This document shows, piece after piece, positions 19,424 through 29,274 of a stretch of 64,000 nucleotides of DNA. The notes under the pieces were generated by a model. That model was not told the origin of the DNA and searched no databases. It saw only the letters and a program-made list of their open reading frames with translations. The position numbers were made by a program, and so were the translations under genes. Numbering within the stretch: position 1 is the stretch's first letter; each line of letters starts with the position of its first letter. Where the stretch lies: NCBI GenBank assembly GCA_019828595.1, contig JAHQRK010000001.1, positions 1,488,001-1,552,000 of the forward strand. The letters are read 5' to 3'. The stretch is from Aphanomyces cochlioides (Eukaryota; Oomycota; Saprolegniomycetes; Saprolegniales; Verrucalvaceae).

Positions 19424-21041
19424 CTAGTTCTGCTCGCCGACTCGACAGGAAGGATAGCGCACGCGGCCATTGACGTATGGAAGCGGATGGTATGGCTGGA
19501 ACATCTTGTACGTCGCCCAGTTGTCTTGAATGTTGTGGACAGCGTAGATCGTCGAGTAGATGCCAAGGACAGCTCCGAGAACGATCACAAAGTATGAAAA
19601 CAGACGGGCAGCACAGCCAAGCCACATCCCGTCGGACGGAAAAAGGCCCAGGAAGCAAACGCACGGCATGATGAGGCATGGTAACGTCACCGTCGTTGCG
19701 CCAATGAGCGTCAGAATGTCTGAAAATGACGTCTGCAGCATGATGGCGAAGAAGCATTGACCGCCGACAATGAGCGTGCGTAGAACCATCCGGCATACAT
19801 TCTCCGTGCGCGTGAAAGACAGAGCATCGTGAAGCACATCGTGTACAAAGCTCTACCGTCGAGATTTACATAAAAGGTGACAAACGAGACGACTACCTCT
19901 TGGGCTTCTGAAGCATCTACTGAATCGTACTGATGGTCGTCATCTCGCTTGGGCGAATCGACCAAATGAACAGCGGCACTTGATGTTGGATTGCCGTCAC
20001 TTGATGTTGGATTGCCGTCACGTCGCAGTAGTTTCTCCTTGAGGATGTCCGCGTCACCGTCTTTGCCAAAGATCCTCCGCTCCAGGACGAAGAGTGTCGG
20101 GCTCATGATCACTGGATACGCAATTGCAATATGCACAAGCATGGATCCATTGGCCAAGATCTTCCACGGTCCATTGGGCATGTTGGCAACTAAAGTGGCT
20201 GGAGCCATGCAGCCAAACTGAGCGTATGAGAGGATGCCAATGAACATGTAAAGCACTGTGACGTAGATGAGCGTCGTCGAGACAGTAGACACGAGCTGTT
20301 GGCTTCCTTCGAGAGAGCATTGTCGGTAGAGCGGTGGAATCAGCAGCGCCGACCCAAACGCAAACATGATGCTGCCAAAAGCAGAGAATGCGTTAGCTGC
20401 GGAGAGTTGGGACTCTCGTGGGGTCAGTGGTCGATCAAGAAGATTCACAGAGAGTGCGATTGTGTCTGTCAGGAGCGTCGAGATGCTGCCGATGATGCAC
20501 AGCGCGGCCGTCTCTTTGAGAGTTGGGATGTACACTAGAGGCAGCATACAAACTGCAGTAATGATGATCCATTGCGTCGACGTCAATTGAGTCGTGTCGA
20601 ATTGCGCGGAGATATTCGGAAGCAGCTCAGTCCCCGCCAAAATGAGGAATGCAATCGGTGTTGTCAAGCATGAGAGGGCTTCAGAGACGACAATAATATA
20701 CCTACAGAGATCATTGAATCCTGCCGTGTGCTTTGTAGGCCCTACCGTCCTACGTTGCCGCATACATGGAAGCCCAGATCTCCAAATGTACGCACGTGAG
20801 TAGGCACGACTGCCATACAACGACAAAGGACGGCGCTAAGTTGTATCCAATGTCAAGCCTTCATTTTCGAGTTGTTCTACCTGGCGTGAAGATTGCAGGC
20901 CGAGAAGACGTAGAGCATCACAGAGCCCAAGATCGATCCCGTCGATCCAAAGATGTGACCCATACTGAGAGATCCAACGCCGAACGTGTACGTGAAGAGG
21001 AGGAGTCCATTCCGCATGTCTTCATCCATGGCCAGCTCCAT
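19424..21041 (-). CDS. AAAP/SLC36-SLC38-type amino-acid transporter
   Basis: Four exons: 21041-20881, 20835-20746, 20701-19897 and 19853-19424, with introns of 41-45 nt all ending TAG. The first in-frame ATG after a stop is at 21041. The joined exons give TFGVGSLSMGHIF, then HVRTFGDLGFHVCGN joined to RYIIVVSEALSCLTTPIAF, the family's T-Y-G-D-L-G region. About ten membrane helices are visible. A hydrophilic loop before the last helices carries a tandem 21-bp duplication (19977-20018) encoding a repeated GNPTSSD unit. The substrate (which amino acids) and the membrane (plasma or vacuolar) cannot be inferred. It is transcribed away from ATG5 from a shared 143-bp promoter. Confidence 0.85.
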
Positions 21042-21086
21042 CCTTGGACAGTTTGGCGGTTTCGCCTTGTGGTATCCTTTCGAATG

Positions 21087-21150
21087 AATCCGGTTAAATT
21101 CAACTTATATCCGGGAAAACACCGGATAAATTGGAGAAGGTATCCGGATG
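21087..21150. promoter_or_regulatory. Element cluster in the transporter/ATG5 divergent promoter
   Basis: An exact TATCCGGATG lies at 21141-21150. Related motifs TATATCCGGGA (about 21107-21117) and ACACCGGATAAA (about 21119-21130), and AATCCGGTTAAA near 21088, lie in the 143-bp space between the two ATGs (21041 minus, 21185 plus). Shared control of an amino-acid permease and ATG5 would make physiological sense but is inference. Confidence 0.5.
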
Positions 21151-21184
21151 ACAAAATGGACAAATGGGGTTATCGACAGAAAGC

Positions 21185-22238
21185 ATGAAGATTGGCGAGC
21201 AACTCTGGGAAGGACATGTGCCAGTGTGCTTTTCGATCGATGCATCCGAGATTACGACACTCCAAGTCCCTCGACCGTATTATGTAAGAAGATGGCGAGA
21301 ATCCGATGAAGAACGGACGATTTTGTAGGCAATGGTGCCGCGCGTAAGCTCGCTCATGACGACGTCCGAAAATGTGATCAATCATTTCAAAGATGTGGCG
21401 CCGCCGATACTGTCAGGGCAGCTCTCTCGGTATGTCTGGTTTGAATTTGGTGGCACGCCTCTGAAATGGTGAGCTGGGATTCTCGTGGAATGCAGATGAA
21501 GACCTTGTTAGGCAATTGCCATTCGGTGTCTTGTACGATATGTATGGAAAACATTCCCTACCATGGGCTATCACCGTGCACTTTCAAGGCTACCCATCGC
21601 AACATGTAAGATGTTCGCCTGTGAGCTATCCTGTGACGTCAAGCTGATGTAGCTCCTTCCCTGCGATGATATGCAAGCTGTTGAAATGCATTTCATGAAT
21701 AGCTACAAGCAGGTATCGCTATCTAGCCATCTTCCATTTCTGTTTACATGCAACGGCCGTCGTAGGCAATGTTTCTTTTGTACGGCACGACGAAGTGGAT
21801 CATGAACCTTCCTCAGCAAAAGCAAGCTCAGCTGTGGGAGGGTGTGCTCCGAAGTACTGAACCTCGCATTCTGCTCTGTATCTCACACTTTCGCTGTAGA
21901 CGATTATTCTCTCTTCCAGTCCGTGCATGGAGCAATGGTTCCTTCGTCTGAAACCAAGCGCAGCATTCCCTTGCGCGTCGTCTTGCGCAACGAACCCACA
22001 ATCCAAATGCGTATCCCTCCCTGTACGTCATCTCTCAATTCTTTAGATCATTCTTCGCATAGCGCTAGTCACTGCACGCGATGTACTGGCCTACTTGCTT
22101 CCTGATATAACGCTTGATGAAGTTCGTGTCCTCATCCACGGCGTCGACGTCGTCTTGGATGTCTCCCTCGTCGATTTGTACGCACATTTCCAATACCCTG
22201 ACGGTTTCCTGTATATTTCGATTCTCACACTATTTTAA
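21185..22238 (+). CDS. ATG5: Autophagy protein ATG5
   Basis: ATG5 is conjugated to ATG12 and, with ATG16, acts as the E3-like complex that lipidates ATG8. The gene has about eight short exons. The spliced protein starts MKIGEQLWEGHVPVCFSID. It contains the family blocks PRPYY|AMVPRVSSLM, WFEFGGTPLKW|QLPFGVLYD, SLPWAITVHFQGYP, MHFMNSYKQ|AMFLLYG and KRSIPLRVVLR. The C-terminus HFQYPDGFLYISI corresponds to the family's L-x-Y-P-D-x-F-L-H-I. The first intron is 21284-21328. The last exon join (PPS|LVTARDVLAYL) uses the GTACGT...CATAG pair. The acceptor Lys for ATG12 is plausibly in NSYKQ, as in the family's (F/H)M..(L)K(E/Q). About 250 aa. Confidence 0.9.
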
Positions 22239-22520
22239 TCAAAGTTTGTTCGATATTACACTATAAATTTTTCTTCGTCTTTAAACAATGTCCATTCAAT
22301 TTGAGCAAATATTCTGCGCGTTTGCACACAGCCGTCTGCTGGCCTAGCCTTGCGTCTCATTCTAAATAGCGTATGATTTCCATGGGGTTGCCATCTTGTC
22401 TGCATCATTTATCTGCTCGGGGCTATTTTATACTATTTAATGTTCTTACACTAATTAGCTATAACCGTTTCACCTTAAATTAGTATACTATATTACAATA
22501 ACCGACAACGTGAAACGGTT

Positions 22521-23602
22521 TCAGCCCATGTTGATGCCTTCGTAGGTTGGGATCATGTATTTGAGATTGACGTAGGCGTCAGGGCCGCCGACGCGCTCCA
22601 TCTTTTCCAATGTTGTACGCACGAGTTCGCCAATATCTACACGGCGTCTCAGTCATGGAAGGCGTGTGAAGGCATACCTTCATTGCGGCGTTGGCCAAAA
22701 TCCATTGCGTCGCCGAGATTGTGCCGATTGCTCTTGAACAAGTTGAGCGTTGGGAGGAGCTGACGGTAGTATGGAACCAAAGCAACTCCAATGCCTTCGA
22801 CGTCCAGCAGAATGAGAATGATCTTGAGTGTATCGCAAACAAGCTTGGGATCTCGAGTGTTGAGCGCGACACGCAAAGGGGCAACAACTTTGTGCAGACA
22901 CGCATGAACCTTTTCAGGATGCTGGCGGCCATATTGCAGCAGCTCGATCGAGCCTTTAGATGCCAAGAAATGATATGGCTCTTGCGTTTCCCTTGTTCCT
23001 ACGAGAGAAGGTCAGCTCCATTGTGGTTGAAATGTGATACCATCGAGAAAGAGGGGCAAGAGAACACTGTAATCGATTTCATCCAGGGATTTCGTCCATC
23101 GGAGCGCATTCCCTCCAGTGCCAGGATCGACGCAGATTGGAATCGCCCCTGGTCATGGAGATGCATCGGATCTCGAGGCTGCAGTCGACGTACCTCTGGT
23201 ATATGAGCTGGGAAAATTCGACCCAGGAATAGGTCGCTTCTTAAAGGCACCAGCAACCTACAGCAGATACATCAGAAGGATGCCAAGTGGCAAGTTGGAT
23301 ACAGGAGGAAGCGATTCACGGGCATACTTGTCGCGATGTTTCTTCAGCACAACTTCATGTTCAATGTACTTTCGCGTAGGCGATGGAAATTGCAAGTTGT
23401 CCATGATATCGCTCCGTTCCTTCTTGAACGACTTGTCGTGAAGGCTGTCGAGGTTGACATTAGCCATGGGATTGCGTTTGTGTGTTTGCTTGTGGTTCTG
23501 CTTGGTCGACCGCTTCGCAGCCGTTTGTCCATGCTCAATACCGCTGTACACGACAGCTTTTGGATCGGCCGCGAGTTTCTTTTTGAGTTTGAGCTCGAGC
23601 AC
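22521..23602 (-). CDS. PACRG: Parkin co-regulated gene protein (PACRG)
   Basis: An axonemal inner-junction protein of motile cilia, fitting a zoospore-forming organism. At least five exons. The core begins after an intron ending CTGTAG with [22 protein letters not shown] (family AGAFKKRQPSTTFFRKYYERG). It continues with [68 protein letters not shown] and MDFGQRRNE. The last exon is [20 protein letters not shown] then [12 protein letters not shown] (family end YVVPTYESCLLN), with a TGA at 22523-22521. The N-terminal extension is basic. The open frame runs to 23602, but the first ATG in it is at 23467, so either the start is there or another exon lies upstream. Confidence 0.9.
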
Positions 23603-24514
23603 ACCCGCTAGATGACATCACTGAGACAAAATAATTCAAAAATGTTCATACTGCCGCCGATCCCTGGATGATTCTTTGTCGACGCGACGCTGATCACAGA
23701 CGACGGCATGGCAAGTCTCCACCGCCTTTGACGACTTAAAATAGCTGACAAGTTGAACGCTCACGTGGATCCAAAAATAGGTTTCCCTGAGGGTATTCTC
23801 CTTGTCAAATTCAGCAGTTTGTGTAGTAAAGAATCTAGAACAAGCGATGGCCACGTCTTTCTTCTGTGCAGAAAGGCTAAATGTCAAGCATATTGTCCGA
23901 GGCGACATGTGGGCTCTTTCGGGCAAGAGTGTGATCATCCCTTGACTTGCAAACACTCATGAGCTGTGCCCACGGGGGATGAGCCTACAATTGCAAGAGA
24001 GGAATAGTTCAATTTCCTGTCTTCTAGAGTTGGTATTTTGATGCACAAGTTATTCAATGTTCTGCTCGCAATACCACTTGATTCATCCACAGGATGATCT
24101 TACTTGACCTCTGATTGTAGCGAAAGAGAAAAACAACTTCAAATATTTGCCCAAAGCTGAATTGGGGCCACACTTCGACAGGGGAAGTAATCAGTTGGAA
24201 AAAGCACTCTATGACAAGAATGAAGATGTTCACATGAAGGCACGCTGTCGGTTTTGCGATACGTCTCCACTTAAATTTGACTCTTGATACCTCTCTTGCG
24301 AGGTCAATAGCTTTGAACTTTAATTTAGGCACCAGTGGAAAGCTCCATTGCGGTGGAAACGGTGCAGGAGAGCGATTTTCTATTCCTTGGTCGACTTGAG
24401 AGAATCTTGTGAATTGAAATGACGTTATGATTCTGTGGTTAGAAAGTGCTGTCGATGATACAAAGTGGTGTGGTGAGTTGTTTTCCTGATTGAACTTGGA
24501 ATTCATTTGAAAAA
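23603..24514. other. Intergenic region with only weak open frames
   Basis: About 0.9 kb between PACRG and the MAPR gene. Two minus-strand frames (150 codons at 24506-24054, 107 codons at 23956-23636) are AT-rich and lack domains. The first would start 8 bp from the opposite-strand start codon of a solid gene, so I do not annotate either. Confidence 0.4.
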
Positions 24515-25294
24515 ATGGTCCAAGTCGGTCAAGCCGCTGCGGTCGGTGTCTCTGCGGTCGCTCTGGCGGCGGCCTTTGTCTACTGGAACACCAGAAGACC
24601 AGAGCACAAGAAGAAGTGGCTCACGTTGAAAAATCTCGCATTGAATCGGGAGTGGGTCTCCATTTGCGGCTTGGTCTTTCAAGTCGATGCGAATGTCGTT
24701 GGCCCCGACGGCATATACGGCGACATTGGCGGTCATGACGCCACGGTCGCCTTCTCTGGACGATTGTATAGCTATGCTGGCGCGAACTCGGCGGAAGATG
24801 CGATCGCTGCAAGCCTCGACTCTGATATTGACGGACCTTTGACCGAAAGCGAACGAGATCAACTCAAGGCGTGGATGCTGACCTTCAAGTCGAAATACCC
24901 TGTCGTCGGTCAACTCTCCGATCTGTACAACGAGCCTAGATGGGATGCACTGCGGGCAGAGTTGGAGACAACGACGGCAGCAACCAAGTGCCCGCTTGGT
25001 TTTGGTACAAGACGCAACGTCGATTTTGCTACCAAGACTGCGAGAATGTCGGACAGATGGATCCTTTTCAGCGGCAAGCGCTACGACGTCTCGAACTCCA
25101 AGTCGTTTGATGCAGAGTCGCCATTCGCCGTGTATGTCGGCCATGATATTACCTATGCGCTAGCAATCGGCTCGAGAGACGCACAGGACTTGGACATTTC
25201 ATTGACAGACTCCCCACCGTTGACATTTGCGCAGCAGAAGACTCTAGCGCAGTACCAGCATGCCTTTGACTCTAGCCTTCCTGTCCTCGACTGA
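24515..25294 (+). CDS. Membrane-anchored protein with two cytochrome-b5-like (MAPR) domains
   Basis: An intronless gene of 259 aa. An N-terminal signal-anchor (AAAVGVSAVALAAAFVYW) is followed by a MAPR/cytochrome-b5-like domain. It shows SICGLVFQVDANVVGPDGIY, YGDIGGHDATVAF and LTESERDQLKAWMLTFKSKY then VVG, matching the family pattern (ydVt..., GpggpY..faGrDAs.al, L...e...l..W...f..kY.vvG). A second, diverged copy follows: ILFSGKRYDVSNSKSFDAES, FAVYVGHDITYALA. Family members (PGRMC1, Dap1, neudesin) bind haem through Tyr residues and support P450 or sterol metabolism at the ER. The second copy has lost the G-P-G-G motif, so it may not bind haem. Confidence 0.75.
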   Translation: MVQVGQAAAVGVSAVALAAAFVYWNTRRPEHKKKWLTLKNLALNREWVSICGLVFQVDANVVGPDGIYGDIGGHDATVAFSGRLYSYAGANSAEDAIAASLDSDIDGPLTESERDQLKAWMLTFKSKYPVVGQLSDLYNEPRWDALRAELETTTAATKCPLGFGTRRNVDFATKTARMSDRWILFSGKRYDVSNSKSFDAESPFAVYVGHDITYALAIGSRDAQDLDISLTDSPPLTFAQQKTLAQYQHAFDSSLPVLD

Positions 25295-25349
25295 AGATGC
25301 AGCAGCGAAAGATCATAAACATCATGTATATAAAGAGAAACTAAAACAT

Positions 25350-26318
25350 CTACAGCCATTCGTCCTGGAAACTCTGAATCCACTTGAGGATGGACTCGTT
25401 CACCTCTGGATTGCCGAGTTCTTGGCCCATGCTGTAGTAGAGCTCCTTGAATTCGAGGAATTCCTTCTTCGGGCACGTGAGTCCGAGGAAGAAGTTGTGA
25501 GCGTCGCCATCGGCTCTCCGTGCATCGGTCTTTCCGTGAAGAAGGAGGACTGGGGTTTGCAAAGATTCTTTCGCGAGGTCGAGTTCTTTGAAGGCTTCGT
25601 CCACAGGGTTGGACGTCTCGCTCTTGTTTTCTTCCTCGGTGAATGTACGCTCTGTCGTATCTGTAAAGTCATGGCCCATGTGATCTTTTGATCGAGGAAC
25701 GAGTTTGTCGCGGAAAGCCGCAAGAGTAGGTCGCACTGGCATGAAAGATCGCCATTGGGACGTAATCGTCGACGTGAGAGTGGATAAAATGCTCACTGGA
25801 GGCATCATGTCAGGTGTCGACATAATGACTCCCTTCCAAGTGAAGACCGAAATGATCGCAGAATGAGCTGCCATAAGTCCACCATAGTACATTCCACAGA
25901 GGAAGTAGTTGATAGGACGATCGCCAATTCGTTGAGCGACACCATTGGCAAAGTGGTGGACGTCATCGACATATTGGCCCACACCGCAACCACTCGGAGC
26001 TGGAAACAACGTCACATTCGACGCTTGCTTTTCAAAGTTCACTTCGGGATTCGGGTGTTTGTACATGGTCGTGGTGTCTGAGTAGTCGACCGAGTCCTTG
26101 GACGGGTTTTGTTCCAACGCAAAGACTGCAATTTGCTGGGACGCAAGGTAGCGAAAGAGCCCCGCATATCGCATGCAGCTTTCGTCCACGCCTGGGAGAA
26201 AGACCACAACCGCGATGGGATCCTTGGGCACGAACGAGCGACTGTGCAGATGCTGGTGTCGGCCGTTCGTGACGACAGCGCTGCCAGAAGAGAAAGTCAC
26301 ATTCCGCAATTGAACCAT
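25350..26318 (-). CDS. Alpha/beta-hydrolase of the monoacylglycerol-lipase type, catalytic Ser and His lost
   Basis: The start at 26318 (MVQLRNVTFSSG) matches the usual N-terminus of the family, although the frame is open further upstream. The fold is clear: VVVFLPGVDESCMRYAGLFR (oxyanion-loop strand, family HG..e.s.ry), then NYFLCGMYYGGLMAA, TPVLLLHGKTDARRADG and LYYSMGQELGNPEVNESILK. In active relatives the nucleophile elbow is G-H-S-M-G-G and the last motif is Y-x-x-x-x-H-x-L. Here the nucleophile Ser is Tyr (G-M-Y-Y-G-G) and the catalytic His appears to be Gln (S-M-G-Q-E-L). The Asp in GKTD is kept. It is most likely a pseudo-enzyme retained for binding or regulation. The frame is otherwise intact over 322 codons. 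Confidence 0.8.
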   Translation of the reverse strand: MVQLRNVTFSSGSAVVTNGRHQHLHSRSFVPKDPIAVVVFLPGVDESCMRYAGLFRYLASQQIAVFALEQNPSKDSVDYSDTTTMYKHPNPEVNFEKQASNVTLFPAPSGCGVGQYVDDVHHFANGVAQRIGDRPINYFLCGMYYGGLMAAHSAIISVFTWKGVIMSTPDMMPPVSILSTLTSTITSQWRSFMPVRPTLAAFRDKLVPRSKDHMGHDFTDTTERTFTEEENKSETSNPVDEAFKELDLAKESLQTPVLLLHGKTDARRADGDAHNFFLGLTCPKKEFLEFKELYYSMGQELGNPEVNESILKWIQSFQDEWL

Positions 26319-26912
26319 CCTGCCGCAAGTCGACGAATGCTGTCTCGCTCCACTCTGAGTTCTCTTTTCCTTATCCAAGTACATTCTGACTAAACCGAAT
26401 GTTCTCCAGTGGTCAGATTCAGTCAAAATAGCTCCATGTTTGTCAAAATAGTCCATTTGTCTTGTTTTCTGTGTCATTTTCAATGTAATCTCCAACGAAA
26501 CATAAACTATCTTGACCGAAATGGCTCGATACCTTTGCTTACAAGCTCACCTTGATCATGCGTATCAAATCCACCGAGACAGGTGGTGTTCTAGCTCAAC
26601 CAGCTTGAACGCTGGCTCGTTGGGCCGTGTAGAAAATGTCCACGTTGATCAGAATTGTCGTGGACAACACTGTACGAGCACACAACAAGGTAGTTGGAAC
26701 GTACTTATTTAAGGAGGTTCTCAATCGGTGGATTGGCTGTCTCGATTGAACCTCGACATTTGGCAAGATGCCGTTCAAACACCTCCGTCTTCCACTTCCT
26801 CCTGCATCTCAACGGAAGATTACAGCAACTGTTCATGCGTCTTTGCCTCGGTCGCCATGATGACGATTGTCTCGTGATTCCCTCGATATTGGAAGGATGG
26901 CCACGGTGACAA

Positions 26913-27800
26913 GTGAATGCAACGTCCATCTGGTATTTACCGCTCAAAATAGCTCATTTGACTAATTCCAATATCGAAAGATCTCCAAAATCTCGTCACC
27001 AACGACGTTTGGATCAGTCGGCAGATCGAATCCAGGACGACCGCCCGTTCATGGAAATCGGTGAAGACAGCTACGTGACGCCCCGCACAGCCTACAGCGA
27101 CGATGCATGTCGTGGGAATATCTGCAGTGTTTTGACGAGCTGCCGTTCGAGCTCGTCGGAATCGTCGCAGCCGACGACCGAACACAGCTCCGTCACGGGA
27201 CGAGTCACGACGCTCTGGTCCAAGTACGCCGTCGCCCTAAATGACATCGAGCTTGTTCGGATCGTTTCCCATGTTGTCGTTCGTGACCACGACTCGAATC
27301 GACAGACAGTCGCGTACACGCTTGATATGTATGTCAATGTGTCGGATATCGGCCTCTATATCCCGTGGACACTACGCCAACCGCACTATCAACTCCAACA
27401 TCGCTACTCGGATTGCCGCGCCATGCGTTTTCATCTCTTGGCGAGTGTACGAGAGTCCAACCACGGGCTTTGCGAATTCTGCTCATGCATGCTCGACTTT
27501 CTCACAACCTATCGCTTTCCAAAGCGGTGTCCATCCTTGCTCGTCCAGTTAGTTCCAGGATGGCACGCATGTCTTGTCAGTCGTCGAAAGATCGGTACCG
27601 ACTGTGCTTTGCCCTCGATCGACACTCATACCGTTCTTGTAGTGCTTCAAAGTTGGTTCAATCGACTTCTCTTCGTGGCTCGACATTTGTCCTCGAAGGG
27701 ATCAGCATCTCTACGGTGCGATGGGTTTGTCAATGTCATGTACATCCTCAAGGACTTCCTGCTCGAGCCGTCAACTCGACTGTCGTGTGAGAAATGGTAA
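26913..27800 (+). CDS. PX-like domain protein (oomycete type)
   Basis: A single open frame of 295 aa. After a Ser-rich N-terminus, a divergent PX domain runs from about residue 105 to 285. It shows the strand pair VVRDHDSNRQTVAYTLDMYV, then the basic turn YQLQHRYSDCRAMRFHLLAS (PX pattern W.v.kRYSdF..L). A Cys-rich insert follows (LCEFCSCMLDFL), then RFPKRCPSLLV and a final helix LVSRRKIGTDC...VLVVLQSWFNRLL. PX domains bind phosphoinositides, so this could read the lipids made by the PIPK and PI3K genes nearby. The HRYS motif is kept but the PxxP loop is poor. The ATG at 26913 is the first in frame, and one at 27051 (MEIGEDSY) is also possible. Confidence 0.62.
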   Translation: MNATSIWYLPLKIAHLTNSNIERSPKSRHQRRLDQSADRIQDDRPFMEIGEDSYVTPRTAYSDDACRGNICSVLTSCRSSSSESSQPTTEHSSVTGRVTTLWSKYAVALNDIELVRIVSHVVVRDHDSNRQTVAYTLDMYVNVSDIGLYIPWTLRQPHYQLQHRYSDCRAMRFHLLASVRESNHGLCEFCSCMLDFLTTYRFPKRCPSLLVQLVPGWHACLVSRRKIGTDCALPSIDTHTVLVVLQSWFNRLLFVARHLSSKGSASLRCDGFVNVMYILKDFLLEPSTRLSCEKW

Positions 27801-27823
27801 CAAAGAGCACCTGGTTCATTTAC

Positions 27824-29118
27824 TTAGCCTCCTTTCGCGACGTCTACGTCTTGGCTGATGGAGTTGTTCAACTGAAGACTACTGAGGCTTTGGGATAAGT
27901 CATGATTGGCATCGGCAGGCGGAGTCGGAGAGAAGCGCACGAGAGAATGCTCTAGGAATGGATCATCCTGTCGATAGTCTTCGCTGATGCTGGCCTCCAA
28001 GGTCCACGGAGACTTGGTAGAGTTAGCCAGCTCGAGCAAGCCATGGATGCGGCACGCCTCGGAATGTCGAAGCGGCTTCTCAAGCGACCCTTGTTGGTCG
28101 CACATGGCGCATCGATTGAGAAAAGTGCCTGGCACTGGACACGCCTCGACTTTGCGCAAGACAGACGCCGCGGCGAATGCCCATTTCACCAAACGATCCT
28201 TCGACATGGCTTCGAACGCAGCGGTGTCGAGGTCAGCAGGCGGGAGGTCGTCCAGAAGCGAGAATGAAAGAGACGACGAGATCAAGTTGAACGAAAGATC
28301 TGGTGGCGGCGTGCTTGCTCGCTCGAGCGTCGCAGATGGCGACTTGGGCAGAATGGGCGAGAGAGGCGTGCCGAAGAAGGGCAGAACACGGATGCGAATG
28401 TCGTTGGAGTCCGTCGGAAAGGCATTGTACCCGTCGGAGCCGGCGTATTTGACATGGACGCGGACGACCTACGTAATCCACTGACTCATGCCTCTCCCCT
28501 GGTAAGAACTGCCACCTCGTCGTCCCTTGGGCGACGTGTCGTTGAGAGCTCGACGTGTAGAATGTCCATGTCGTCATGGGAACTTGGATCGCACGTCCAT
28601 TGCAGCTTGAAGACATCGCTTGCGCCGTTTCTACATGGAGTTCAACCAGAAACGAGGACGATGAGAAGCGCAAACCCATCTTCAGTCATGAGCCAGAGGT
28701 GGAAAGCACCTTTGTCAGAGTCGATGGGCAAGAGCGGCCACCGCGAATGCGTCGACACGAGCCCGACTTCCAAGTCAAAGCGCATCGACGGCTTGTCCTG
28801 GCGCCATTCCCATGCATCTGGCGGCTGCTTGAGGATGAAAACATGGGAGACAATGCGGTTCGTGCGGTCGATCGAGTGTTTCCTCCGCTTGGAGGTCAGT
28901 CCTTCTGGCGTCACGCAATAGTCGCTCTCTTCGTCGTCACCTTCGTCACCATCATCTTCGTCTTCTTGGTTGGAGCGAGGTGTTTCCTTTGGGATGGCGC
29001 GGTTGTAGTCGTCCCGATTCAAGAGCGTCGAGAGGACAAAGACGCTGCGTTTTTCATCGGGCGAGAGGAACGAGAGGTGCCGCGGCTTGAGCTCTGGCGT
29101 CGCGTCGGGATCTTGCAT
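27824..29118 (-). CDS. Unknown protein, three exons
   Basis: The spliced frame starts MQDPDATPELKPRHLSFLSP at 29118 and has an acidic stretch (NQEDEDDGDEGDDEESDY). It then has a beta-rich middle (HVFILKQPPDAWEWRQDKPS, FDLEVGLVSTHSRW, HLWLMTEDGFALL). Intron 1 (ending CATGTAG near 28640) joins to NGASDVFKLQWTCDPSS. Intron 2 (ending TTACGTAG near 28473) joins to VVRVHVKYAGSDGYNAFPTD. The C-terminal half contains a C-x2-C...H-x3-C pattern (CAMCDQQGSLEKPLRHSEAC) that could bind zinc. I do not recognise the family. It lies 156 bp downstream of, and on the same strand as, a GPCR-PIPK gene. Exon borders are approximate, but all three exons are clearly coding. Confidence 0.6.
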
Positions 29119-29274
29119 TCGTCCAAGCAGGAGCACAATTGAAAGTGCGATTGCATTGCGCGCTCCGTAGCAACAATGTCGGTAGAAACACAACCGCTGT
29201 CGGTTACAACGAAACCGTTATGCAGAAAAGGACTCCTTGAAACAGTTACAGATGAAACCGACAGATTGACAAGC

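Noticed and set aside
24054..24506. 150-codon minus-strand frame
   Set aside because: AT-rich, no domain, and its start would be 8 bp from the opposite start codon of the MAPR gene.
28576..29142. 188-codon plus-strand frame opposite the unknown three-exon gene
   Set aside because: The minus-strand exons splice cleanly and have balanced composition. This frame is their antisense.
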